From Paenibacillus sp. FSL H8-0332 (GTDB lineage Bacteria > Bacillota > Bacilli > Paenibacillales > Paenibacillaceae): DNA of 64,000 nucleotides. The stretch is from assembly GCF_037963835.1 (NCBI RefSeq), contig NZ_CP150145.1:2728001-2792000 (forward strand), in the 5' to 3' direction. The notes under the pieces are model-generated. The model did not search any database, had not been told where the DNA came from, and saw only the letters and a program-made list of their open reading frames with translations. A program made the translations under genes and the position numbers. This document shows positions 25,142 through 33,896 of this stretch, piece after piece. Position 1 is the first letter of the stretch. Each line of letters starts with the position of its first letter.

Positions 25142-26374
25142 GTGAAGAGCTTACAAGGGAAGTCCATTATACTTGGAATTACAGGCGGAATTGCTGCGTA
25201 CAAGGCGGCTGCATTGACCAGCAAGCTTACCCAGAAGGGCGCCAAGGTGCATGTCATCATGACAGCATCGGCCAAGCAGTTCATTACGGAGCTGACGCTC
25301 CAGTCCTTGTCGAAGCAGCGGGTGTTCAGTGATACTTTTCAGGAACGCGACCCGTCTTCGATCTCGCATATTGATCTGGCGGATTCCGCCGACCTGGTCC
25401 TGATCGCTCCGGCTACCGCCAATATTATCGCCAAAATGGCCCATGGGCTGGCAGATGATATGCTGTCAACTACGCTCCTTGCCGTTACAGCGCCTATTAT
25501 GGTAGCTCCGGCAATGAATGTCCATATGTATCAGCATCCGGCGGTTATCAGCAATATGGATACACTCTATAAGCGGGGTGTACAGTTTATTGAGCCCGGA
25601 GAAGGCCAATTGGCCTGCGGTTATGTGGGCAAGGGACGGCTGGAAGAGCCGGAGACGATTGTGAAGGTGGTGGAGAACTTTTTTGTTAGGCAACAGGAGA
25701 AGGAATCTGGACCGCTTACCGGCAAAAAAATAGTGATTACCGCAGGCGGCACCGTGGAGCGTATTGATCCGGTCCGTTATATCTCCAATGATTCCTCGGG
25801 CAAAATGGGCTTCGCCCTGGCGCGTGCTGCACGTGCTATGGGGGCCGAAGTGACGCTGATCGCCGCACGTACCGACGAAGCGCCGCCTCTTGACCCGGCT
25901 ATTCATCTGGTCCGCGTCGAATCGGCACAGGATATGTATGAGGCGGTTATGGACCGCTGGACGAATTGCGATATTATGGTCAAAGCGGCCGCGGTTGCGG
26001 ATTACCGCCCTAGACAGAGCAGCGAATCCAAGATTAAAAAAAGCGGCGACACCATGACGCTTGAGCTGGTGAAGACGACCGATATTCTGGAGAGTCTGGG
26101 GAAAAATAAGGATAAGCAGTTCCTGATCGGCTTCGCCGCCGAAACCGGAAACGCCGAATTCTTCGCCAGGGACAAGCTGATCCGCAAGAATCTTGATCTG
26201 GTTGTAGCCAATGATGTGGCAATGGAAGGTGCGGGATTTGGCACGGATACCAACATCGTCAAGGTGTATGATGCCGAAGGCCTGGTGCTGGATCTTCCCC
26301 TGGCTTCCAAGGATGAGGTGGCGCGCCGGATTCTGCGGCTGGCCGCAGATCGTGTTGCCGGAGCTTTGATATAA
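25142..26374 (+). CDS. coaBC: Bifunctional phosphopantothenoylcysteine decarboxylase/synthetase
   Basis: A 410-residue CoaBC of the coenzyme A pathway: the synthetase joins 4'-phosphopantothenate with cysteine using CTP, and the decarboxylase makes 4'-phosphopantetheine using FMN. GITGGIAAYKAA starts the flavoprotein half, with PAMN and the active-site Cys in LACGYVGKGR (about residue 158); the CoaB half begins near 195 with VITAGGTVERIDPVRYISN. GTG 25142 is chosen because GGGGGGAG (25128-25135) lies 6 bases ahead. The stop overlaps the priA start (TAATG). Confidence 0.94.
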   Translation: MKSLQGKSIILGITGGIAAYKAAALTSKLTQKGAKVHVIMTASAKQFITELTLQSLSKQRVFSDTFQERDPSSISHIDLADSADLVLIAPATANIIAKMAHGLADDMLSTTLLAVTAPIMVAPAMNVHMYQHPAVISNMDTLYKRGVQFIEPGEGQLACGYVGKGRLEEPETIVKVVENFFVRQQEKESGPLTGKKIVITAGGTVERIDPVRYISNDSSGKMGFALARAARAMGAEVTLIAARTDEAPPLDPAIHLVRVESAQDMYEAVMDRWTNCDIMVKAAAVADYRPRQSSESKIKKSGDTMTLELVKTTDILESLGKNKDKQFLIGFAAETGNAEFFARDKLIRKNLDLVVANDVAMEGAGFGTDTNIVKVYDAEGLVLDLPLASKDEVARRILRLAADRVAGALI

Positions 26375-28905
26375 TGGATATTGCCAAGGTCATTGTCGAT
26401 GTTCCTGTACGCAGCACCGACCGGCCGTTTGACTATATTATTCCGGATTCACTGAAATTATGGATTGAAGTTGGCAGCCGGGTAGCGGTGCCATTTGGCC
26501 CCCGGACGGTTCAGGGATTCGTGGTGTCACTGGAATCGGGGGAGACCGGCAGTGTCTCCCGGATGAAGCCGATTGTGGAAGTACTGGATCTGTTGCCGCC
26601 ACTGTCGCCGGAGCTGGTAGAGCTGGCCGACTGGATGAGCCAAAGATACGCCTGCAGACGGATCTCCGCACTGCAGGCGATGCTTCCGACTGCCCTGAAG
26701 GGCAAGGCCGAGCGGTTGATCTCGCTCGGGGATACAGAGGAGGCGGCCAGCGCCCCCACAGATGAGCTGTTTCCGCTCTTCCTGGAGGCGGACAACGAAG
26801 AACAGCAGATCATCGACTTCGTAAGACGCCACAGTGAGGTATCCATGAAGCTGCTGACCCGTACCTTCCCCGAGGCTGCAGAGACGATTAAGTTCATGGT
26901 GCGGCGCGGTGTGCTTGCGGAGAGCCAGTCCATCAAGGATAAGATGGGCAAAAAGAAGCTCAAGGCCGTTGATCTGGCTATTGGCTTGTCGGCCGCCCGG
27001 GAGTCGCTCTCCAGCTTCCCGGCGCGTTCAGCGCGCCAGAAGGAAGTGCTCTCCTACCTGATTGATATGGAAGCCCTGCTGCCGATGCCGCTCAAGGATA
27101 TTCTGGCGATCCTTCAGGTGACAGCGGGCACAGTCAAGACACTTGCGGACAAAGGTTATATTGAGATTAGTGAAATTGAAGTCTACCGTGATCCCTACCG
27201 GGGACGCGACTTCAAGCCGAGTACCCCGCTTCCGCTGACAGCGGAGCAGGAGGTTGTGTACAAGCGGATTGTGGCGACTGTGGAGCAGCAGGCACATGAG
27301 GTCTTCCTGCTGCACGGGGTGACCGGCAGCGGGAAGACGGAAATCTATCTGCAGAGTATCCAGCGCTGCATCGAACAGGGACGGCAGGCGGTGGTGCTGG
27401 TGCCGGAGATTGCACTGACTCCGCAGATGGTGGAACGGTTCAAGGGCCGGTTCGGCAGCGGAGTGGCGGTGATGCACAGCCGGCTGTCTGTCGGCGAACG
27501 TTATGACGAGTGGCGCAAGATTCGTGAAGGCAAGGCGATGGTTGCAGTCGGAGCGCGTTCTGCGATCTTTGCTCCGTTTGCCAATCTGGGTCTGATTATC
27601 ATGGATGAAGAGCATGAAGGCTCTTATAAGCAGGAGGAGAATCCGAAATACCATGCCCGTGATGTGGCTGTCCGCAGGGCAGAGCAGGGCGGGGCTGTTG
27701 TGATTCTCGGTTCGGCTACACCTTCACTCGAGAGTTATCATGCCTCAAGATCGCAGAGTGATATCCACTTCTCGCCGATTCTGCTGGAGATGCCGAGCCG
27801 CGCACTGGGCAACGAGCTGCCGAAGGTGGCTGTCGTTGACATGCGTGAGGAGCTGAAGGAAGGCAACCGCTCCATGTTCAGCCGCAGTTTGCATGCTGCC
27901 CTGGTAAGCAGGCTGGAACGCGGCGAACAGACGGTGCTGCTGCTCAACCGCAGAGGCTTCTCGACCTTCGTCATGTGCCGGAGCTGCGGCTACGTTGCAG
28001 GCTGCCCGGAATGTGACATCTCGCTGACCTATCACAGCCGCAGCGACAATCTGCGCTGCCACTACTGCGGTCATGCCGAATCTGCGCCCAAGCTGTGCCC
28101 GGAATGCGGGAGTGAGCATATCCGCTTCTTCGGAACTGGCACGCAGCGGGTAGAGGAGGAGCTGGGCAAGCTGTTCCCCGGCATCCGGGTCATACGCATG
28201 GATGTGGACACGACCACTGAGAAAGGCTCGCATGAGAAGCTCCTGAACCAATTCAGGGACAAGAAGGCTGATGTGCTGCTGGGCACACAGATGGTTGCCA
28301 AAGGACTAGACTTCCCCGATGTCACACTGGTTGGGGTCATTACTGCGGATTCTGCGCTCAATCTGCCTGATTTCCGGGCGGCGGAGAAGACCTTCCAGCT
28401 CTTGACGCAGGTTGCCGGCCGCGCTGGGCGGCATCAGCTCCCCGGTGAGGTGGTGGTACAGTCGTATACACCGGAGCATTATTCGATTATTCATGCCAGC
28501 GGGCATGATTACCGTTCATTCGTCCGGGACGAGCTGAAGCACCGTAAAGAGCTGCATTATCCGCCCTATTGCCGGCTTATTCTGGTCACCCTGTCCCATG
28601 AGCAGCTTCCGCTGCTGCTGAAGCTTGCGGAGAACTATGCGCTGAGCATTCAGGGCAAGGCCAGACAGCTGCGCTGGTATGGGAGCCTTGATAAGCTCTC
28701 CTCGGATGCGCTGGATCTGCTGGGGCCTGTGGCTTCGCCGCTCCCGCGGCTGAAGGGCCGTTACCGGTTCCAGTGTATTCTGAAATGGCGCGGTGCGATT
28801 GATGCCATTGGTCTGGCCCGCCAGGTGGCAGAAGAGCTGGAGGACTCTGTCCGCGATAAGGGACTTCAGATCAGCATTGATGTCGATCCGCAGATGTTGA
28901 TGTAA
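26374..28905 (+). CDS. priA: Primosomal replication restart helicase PriA
   Basis: An 843-residue PriA, which recognises stalled forks and loads the replicative helicase. Order seen: 3'-DNA-binding and winged-helix region (to about 270), Walker A GVTGSGKTE near 320, DEEH box with GSYKQE near 410, zinc site CRSCGYVAGCPECD with CHYCGH and CPECGS (about 533-580), then the helicase C half with QVAGRAGR near 680. It starts on TAATG shared with coaBC, so it is coupled. The length is normal. Confidence 0.96.
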   Translation: MDIAKVIVDVPVRSTDRPFDYIIPDSLKLWIEVGSRVAVPFGPRTVQGFVVSLESGETGSVSRMKPIVEVLDLLPPLSPELVELADWMSQRYACRRISALQAMLPTALKGKAERLISLGDTEEAASAPTDELFPLFLEADNEEQQIIDFVRRHSEVSMKLLTRTFPEAAETIKFMVRRGVLAESQSIKDKMGKKKLKAVDLAIGLSAARESLSSFPARSARQKEVLSYLIDMEALLPMPLKDILAILQVTAGTVKTLADKGYIEISEIEVYRDPYRGRDFKPSTPLPLTAEQEVVYKRIVATVEQQAHEVFLLHGVTGSGKTEIYLQSIQRCIEQGRQAVVLVPEIALTPQMVERFKGRFGSGVAVMHSRLSVGERYDEWRKIREGKAMVAVGARSAIFAPFANLGLIIMDEEHEGSYKQEENPKYHARDVAVRRAEQGGAVVILGSATPSLESYHASRSQSDIHFSPILLEMPSRALGNELPKVAVVDMREELKEGNRSMFSRSLHAALVSRLERGEQTVLLLNRRGFSTFVMCRSCGYVAGCPECDISLTYHSRSDNLRCHYCGHAESAPKLCPECGSEHIRFFGTGTQRVEEELGKLFPGIRVIRMDVDTTTEKGSHEKLLNQFRDKKADVLLGTQMVAKGLDFPDVTLVGVITADSALNLPDFRAAEKTFQLLTQVAGRAGRHQLPGEVVVQSYTPEHYSIIHASGHDYRSFVRDELKHRKELHYPPYCRLILVTLSHEQLPLLLKLAENYALSIQGKARQLRWYGSLDKLSSDALDLLGPVASPLPRLKGRYRFQCILKWRGAIDAIGLARQVAEELEDSVRDKGLQISIDVDPQMLM

Positions 28906-29003
28906 TTCTCCGGCGTGTTACAATGGTAAGGCAGTTTTTATGATCTCCCCCTCATATACTATAGAAATTAGATATGTTCAGAACAAGGATGGTGTTAGTG
29001 TAA

Positions 29004-29489
29004 ATGGCAATCAGGCTGATTGTGAAAGAACCGGATGAAGTGTTGCATAAGAAAGCGAAGATGGTGACCAAAGTTACCCCCAATGTACAAAAATTGCTCG
29101 ATGATATGGCAGATACGATGTATGACGCGGAAGGCGTTGGCCTCGCAGCCCCGCAGGTAGGAATTCTGAAACGGCTGATTGTAATTGATGCCGATGAAGA
29201 GAATGGATTGATCAAGCTGATCAATCCCGAGATCGTCAGCATGGAGGGGGAGCAGTTCGGACCCGAAGGCTGCCTGAGTATTCCCGGCCTGAACGGGGAT
29301 GTCCGCCGTGCGGAGACAGTGACCGTAGTCGGCCTGAACCGCGAAGGCGAGGAAGTGACGATTACTGGAAGCGGCCTGCTGGCCCGGGCTTTTCAGCATG
29401 AGATCGATCACCTGAATGGCGTGCTGTTCACGGACATTGCTGAGAAGGTCTATGAGTACACAGCAGAACGCAGTGAAACTGAGGAGTGA
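29004..29489 (+). CDS. def: Peptide deformylase
   Basis: A 161-residue PDF with all three motifs: GVGLAAPQVG, EGCLSIPG and HEIDHLNG. The Cys and two His bind the metal and the Glu is the catalytic base. It removes the formyl group from new proteins. AAGGATGGTG lies 9 or so bases upstream of the ATG. It is followed with overlap by fmt, which makes the formyl-Met-tRNA, so the formylation cycle is in one operon. Confidence 0.95.
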   Translation: MAIRLIVKEPDEVLHKKAKMVTKVTPNVQKLLDDMADTMYDAEGVGLAAPQVGILKRLIVIDADEENGLIKLINPEIVSMEGEQFGPEGCLSIPGLNGDVRRAETVTVVGLNREGEEVTITGSGLLARAFQHEIDHLNGVLFTDIAEKVYEYTAERSETEE

Positions 29490-29494
29490 ATGAA

Positions 29495-30436
29495 ATGAGA
29501 ATAGTGTTCATGGGAACGCCGGCTTTTGCAGTCCCATCCCTGCGGATGCTGCTGGAAGAGGGCTATGACGTAGTGGCTGTGGTCACTCAGCCGGACCGGC
29601 CGCAAGGCCGCAAGAAGACGCTGGCGCCGACCCCGGTGAAGGTGGCTGCGCTGGAGCTGGGACTGCCGGTTCTTCAGCCTGAACGGCTGCGCCGCCCGGA
29701 GTCGGTGGCTGAGCTGGCTGCCTATGAGCCGGATCTGATTGTCACCGCCGCATACGGACAGATTCTTCCGGGGAGTGTCCTGGAGCTGCCAAAGAACGGA
29801 TGTGTGAACGTCCATGGCTCGCTGCTGCCCAAATACCGTGGCGGCGCCCCGATACAGCACTGTATCATGAATGGCGAGAAGGTGACCGGTGTAACGCTGA
29901 TGTACATGGCGGAAGGGTTGGACACCGGAGATATGATCTCACGGGTTGAAGTGGCGATCGAGGATGAAGATACCTCAGGTACTGTGTTTGAGAAGCTAAG
30001 CGTTGCGGGCGCGGACCTGCTCAAGGCAGAGATGCCTCGCCTGGCAGCCGGCCGCGTAGAAGCTGTCGTGCAGGATGACAGTGAAGCGACCTATGCGCCG
30101 AATCTAAGCCGTGAAGATGAGCGGATCGACTGGAGCAGAGGCTCGCTTGAGCTATACAACCAGATTCGCGGTCTGGTGCCGTTCTCGGGTGCGTTCACCC
30201 TGTGGAACGGCGAGACCTTCAAGGCGTGGGCTGCGGTGAAGCCGCAGGCGGAGGAACAGCCGGGCGGCAGCGCGGCTCCGGGCACAGTGCTGTCCGTGAG
30301 TGAACGCGGCGTTGAGGTGAAGACTGGCGACGGGACACTCCGGCTTACGACCGTTCAGCCTGCCGGCAAAAAAGCCATGAGCGCAGCCGACTTCAGCCGA
30401 GGGGCGACCCTTGCGCCCGGAACGGTGCTCGGTTGA
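29495..30436 (+). CDS. fmt: Methionyl-tRNA formyltransferase
   Basis: A 313-residue Fmt that formylates initiator Met-tRNA with 10-formyl-THF. MRIVFMGTPAFAVPSL starts the Rossmann domain, SLLPKYRGGAPIQ near residue 110 is the catalytic signature, and LDTGDM is conserved. ATG 29495 is 8 bases after GAGGAG (29481-29486), which overlaps the end of def. The 3' end overlaps the rsmB start. Confidence 0.95.
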   Translation: MRIVFMGTPAFAVPSLRMLLEEGYDVVAVVTQPDRPQGRKKTLAPTPVKVAALELGLPVLQPERLRRPESVAELAAYEPDLIVTAAYGQILPGSVLELPKNGCVNVHGSLLPKYRGGAPIQHCIMNGEKVTGVTLMYMAEGLDTGDMISRVEVAIEDEDTSGTVFEKLSVAGADLLKAEMPRLAAGRVEAVVQDDSEATYAPNLSREDERIDWSRGSLELYNQIRGLVPFSGAFTLWNGETFKAWAAVKPQAEEQPGGSAAPGTVLSVSERGVEVKTGDGTLRLTTVQPAGKKAMSAADFSRGATLAPGTVLG

Positions 30437-31920
30437 GCGCGGGCGGCAAGGGAGGGGGCGGACCGCGTCCGCGTACTCCCGGCAATCAGCCTGCGGCTTC
30501 AGGCAGAACGGCTGCCGGTGGCAGACCCGGCGGAGCGGGTAGGAATCAGCCCGGCGGCAAACCCTCTGCGCCAGCTTCTGCGCGTGAGGTTGCCCTCGAT
30601 ATTCTCGTCCGCGTAGAGCAGCAGGGCGCCTACAGCAACCTGCTGCTGGGAAGCAGCCTCCAGAAAGCGGAGCTCAGCCGGGAGGATACGGGACTGGCTA
30701 CAGAGCTGGTGTACGGAACCCTCTCGCGTATGATTACACTGGATTATGTACTCGGCAGCTTCGTGAGCAAAGGTCTTGCCAAGCTGGAGCCTTGGGTGCG
30801 GAGTCTGCTGCGTCTAAGCCTGTACCAGATTATGTACCTGGACCGGGTGCCTTCGCATGCAGCCGTTAACGAAGCTGTGAATATCTCCAAGAGACGCGGC
30901 CATCAAGGCATCTCGGGTATGGTCAACGGTGTGCTGCGCAGTGTGCTGCGCGCCGGAGATCTGCCGGTATTGCCAGAGGGGCTGAGCCGTGAAGAGCGGA
31001 TCTCCATCGAGCACTCCCATCCCCTATGGATGGTGCAGCGCTGGTCAGCGGAGTATGGCCCGGATACGGCGGAAGCCATGTGTGCGGCGAATAATGAGCC
31101 GCCCGCAGTCAGTGTCCGTGTCAATACAACGATGATTAGCCGGGAAGTCATGCTGGCTGAGCTGCTGGAAGCCGGTCTGGATGCCGCCGAATCGAAGGTG
31201 AGCCCTGCCGGTCTGGTCATCAGGGGCGGCGGCAATCTGGCGCTGACCTCCTGGTACCGGGACGGCTATCTGTCCGTTCAGGATGAGAGCTCCATGCTGG
31301 TAGCCGAAGTTGTCGCTCCTGAAGCCGGGATGAAGGTGCTGGACTGCTGCGCTGCTCCCGGCGGCAAAAGCGCCCATATGGGCGAGCTGATGAGGGACGA
31401 AGGCTCCATACTGGCCAATGATCTGCATGAGCATAAGGCCAAGCTGATTGCCGAGCAGGCCGCCCGCTTGGGCCTGGAGTGCATCACCACCGCAAGTGGG
31501 GATGCCCTGGAGCTGGGCGCAGCCCTCCAGCCGGAATCCTATGACCGGATTCTGCTGGATGCTCCTTGCTCGGGACTTGGGGTCATCCGCCGCAAGCCCG
31601 ATTTGAAATGGCGCAAGCAGCCGGAGGATATCGCAAGCGTGGCTGCGCTGCAGCTTGAGCTGCTGCAATCGGTCTCGGGGCTGTTGAAGCCGGGAGGCGT
31701 ACTGGTCTATAGCACCTGTACTACCGAGCAGGCGGAGAACAGCCGGGTTGTCGCCGACTTCCTGGAGCACAACCCCGGCTTTGTCCCGGTCAGCTTCAAG
31801 TCAGCAGTCTGGGACCGGCTGGAAGGAACTGCACTTGCTGCAGGTGATGGCATACAACTGCTTCCCCATCATTATGGCAGCGACGGCTTCTATATTGCCC
31901 GGCTGGAACGACTCTTGTAA
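30433..31920 (+). CDS. rsmB: 16S rRNA (cytosine-967-C5)-methyltransferase RsmB
   Basis: A 495-residue RsmB that methylates C967 of 16S rRNA. The first ~50 residues are an unusual Gly/Pro/Arg-rich tract; the NusB-like RNA-binding domain begins at AREVALDILVRVEQQGAY (about 50). The SAM domain has DCCAAPGGKS near 310, DAPCSGLG near 376, and the catalytic Cys in STCTTEQAENS near 428. The TTG start overlaps the fmt stop. The low-complexity N-terminus could instead mean a start further inside, but no better ribosome binding site was found. A terminator follows. Confidence 0.92.
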   Translation: MSAGGKGGGGPRPRTPGNQPAASGRTAAGGRPGGAGRNQPGGKPSAPASAREVALDILVRVEQQGAYSNLLLGSSLQKAELSREDTGLATELVYGTLSRMITLDYVLGSFVSKGLAKLEPWVRSLLRLSLYQIMYLDRVPSHAAVNEAVNISKRRGHQGISGMVNGVLRSVLRAGDLPVLPEGLSREERISIEHSHPLWMVQRWSAEYGPDTAEAMCAANNEPPAVSVRVNTTMISREVMLAELLEAGLDAAESKVSPAGLVIRGGGNLALTSWYRDGYLSVQDESSMLVAEVVAPEAGMKVLDCCAAPGGKSAHMGELMRDEGSILANDLHEHKAKLIAEQAARLGLECITTASGDALELGAALQPESYDRILLDAPCSGLGVIRRKPDLKWRKQPEDIASVAALQLELLQSVSGLLKPGGVLVYSTCTTEQAENSRVVADFLEHNPGFVPVSFKSAVWDRLEGTALAAGDGIQLLPHHYGSDGFYIARLERLL

Positions 31921-31953
31921 TATAGCGATTGTGCTCCTGAATTACAGCTACCC

Positions 31954-31989
31954 GCCCGCAGATTCCTCCGCGCGGCGGGCTTTTCTTTT
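31954..31989 (+). terminator. Rho-independent terminator after rsmB
   Basis: GCCCGC (31954-31959) pairs with GCGGGC (31975-31980), with a 15-base loop and a TTTTCTTTT tail. It divides the rsmB operon from rlmN. Confidence 0.75.
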
Positions 31990-32072
31990 ACCGGCTCAGA
32001 GTTTTGTGTTAAAATAGGAAGAATGAGAAATAACACGCATATAATTTATGAAAGCACAGGTGCAAAAATACA

Positions 32073-33113
32073 ATGAAACCTTTAATATATGATTTTTCGT
32101 TAGAAGAGTTGCAGCAATGGGCCAAGGACAACGGAGAGCCTGCTTTTCGCGGCGGGCAGATCTTTGATTGGCTGTATGTGAAGCGGATCAGTGACTTCGA
32201 ATCCATGAGCAACCTGTCCAAGGCACTCAGAGCCAAACTCGTAGACCAGTTCAGTATTTCGGCGCTTACCGAGATTACGAAGCTGGAGTCCAAGGACGGC
32301 ACGGTGAAATTCCTGTTCGGTCTGCATGATGATCATGCGATTGAGACAGTTATTATGAAGCATAATTACGGCAACAGTGTATGTGTGACGACTCAGGTAG
32401 GCTGCCGGATCGGATGTACCTTCTGTGCATCTACCCTTGGTGGTCTCAAGCGGGATCTGACTGCAGGGGAGATTGTTGCCCAGGTTGTCCGTTCCCAGCA
32501 GATTCTTGATGCGCGCGGCGAACGTGTCAGCAGCATTGTCATTATGGGGACAGGCGAGCCCTTCGAGAATTATGATGCAACCATGAGATTCCTCCGTCTG
32601 ATGATCCACGAGAAGGGCCTGAATATTGGCCAGCGCCACATCACCGTGTCCACCAGCGGAATTGTGCCGAACATCTATAAATTCGCTGATGAAGATACAC
32701 AGATTAATCTGGCGATCTCGATTCACGCTCCTAACGATACGCTCCGTTCCAAGCTGATGCCGGTGAACCGCCGTTATCCGTTCGACGATGTAATCGAGTC
32801 CCTGCGCTACTATCAGGCCAAGACAGGCCGCCGGATCAGCTTCGAGTACGCCTTGATCGGCGGCGTGAACGATCAGCCGGAGCATGCAGAAGAGCTGGCC
32901 GGGGTGCTGAAGACGATGCTGTGCCATGTGAATCTGATTCCGGTCAATCATGTGCCTGAGCGCAAGTATGTCCGGACTTCCCGCAATGATATCTTTGAAT
33001 TTCAGCGTATACTGGCCGATCATGGCGTGAATGTTACCATTCGCCGTGAGCAAGGCCATGATATTGCGGCCGCATGCGGACAGCTGCGTGCCAAACATAT
33101 GGAGTTGGGGTGA
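32073..33113 (+). CDS. rlmN: 23S rRNA/tRNA adenine-C2 methyltransferase RlmN
   Basis: A 346-residue radical SAM enzyme. The cluster motif [11 protein letters not shown] (near residue 112) supplies the CxxxCxxC triad, and a late Cys in AACGQL (about 338) is the one that forms the methyl-transfer adduct. It methylates A2503 of 23S rRNA and A37 of some tRNAs. It begins a second block rlmN-prpC-prkC-rsgA-rpe that follows B. subtilis order. Confidence 0.95.
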   Translation: MKPLIYDFSLEELQQWAKDNGEPAFRGGQIFDWLYVKRISDFESMSNLSKALRAKLVDQFSISALTEITKLESKDGTVKFLFGLHDDHAIETVIMKHNYGNSVCVTTQVGCRIGCTFCASTLGGLKRDLTAGEIVAQVVRSQQILDARGERVSSIVIMGTGEPFENYDATMRFLRLMIHEKGLNIGQRHITVSTSGIVPNIYKFADEDTQINLAISIHAPNDTLRSKLMPVNRRYPFDDVIESLRYYQAKTGRRISFEYALIGGVNDQPEHAEELAGVLKTMLCHVNLIPVNHVPERKYVRTSRNDIFEFQRILADHGVNVTIRREQGHDIAAACGQLRAKHMELG

Positions 33114-33119
33114 GGATAT

Positions 33120-33896
33120 TTGATCAGAACAGTTCAAGCCAGCGACATTGGCCGGGTACGTACCGTCAATGAGGATTCAGTCTGGATCGGCGCTACGCGC
33201 CACGGTTATACCCTCGGCATTATTGCCGACGGAATGGGGGGACATCTGGCTGGCGATACCGCGAGCAGGCTGGCACTCGAGACGGTCAGGGGTATTCTGG
33301 ACCAGCTGGAACCTGATCTGCCTGAGGCAGAGCTGAAGGAGGCGCTGACTGCCGCCATTATGGAAGCCAATAACACGGTTCACAGTGAGGCTCAGAGCGA
33401 TGAGAAGCTCCACAATATGGGGACTACCATCGTTGCTGCGCTGCTGAAAGGGTCGGCAGGCTATATCGGCCATATCGGGGACAGCAGGGCTTATCTGATT
33501 CAGAACGGTGAAGCCAGGCAGCTAACCGAGGATCATACGCTGGTGAATGAGCTGTTCAGGAACGGCCAGATCAGCCTGGAGGAGCTGGATAATCATCCGC
33601 GCCGCAATGTGCTCACCAGGGCACTGGGCACGGATACAGTGGTGTCTGCGGATCTGGCTTATGTTACGCTTGCAATCGGTGAGCTCTTGCTGCTGTGCAG
33701 CGACGGACTCAGTAATTATGTCAGCCAGGAGCATCTGGGCAAGGTAGCCGGAATTAACGAAATATCTCTGGAAGAAAGAGCAGAGCGATTACTTCAACTG
33801 GCATTGCTTGCTGGGGGCAGCGATAATATAAGCGTTGCTATGCTGGAACACCAAGGAGAGGCCGCAGTGCCCGAGACAAAGGAGTGGGAAAGATGA
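33120..33896 (+). CDS. prpC: PrpC/Stp1 Ser/Thr protein phosphatase (PP2C)
   Basis: A 258-residue PP2C-type phosphatase. IADGMGGH and GDSRAYL carry the metal-binding Asp residues; LLCSDGLSNYV and GGSDNISV complete the set. It opposes the kinase PrkC encoded next, acting on elongation factors and cell-wall regulators. The start is TTG 33120 after GGGGTGAGGA; the ATGA overlap with prkC at 33893-33896 gives coupled synthesis. Confidence 0.95.
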   Translation: MIRTVQASDIGRVRTVNEDSVWIGATRHGYTLGIIADGMGGHLAGDTASRLALETVRGILDQLEPDLPEAELKEALTAAIMEANNTVHSEAQSDEKLHNMGTTIVAALLKGSAGYIGHIGDSRAYLIQNGEARQLTEDHTLVNELFRNGQISLEELDNHPRRNVLTRALGTDTVVSADLAYVTLAIGELLLLCSDGLSNYVSQEHLGKVAGINEISLEERAERLLQLALLAGGSDNISVAMLEHQGEAAVPETKEWER

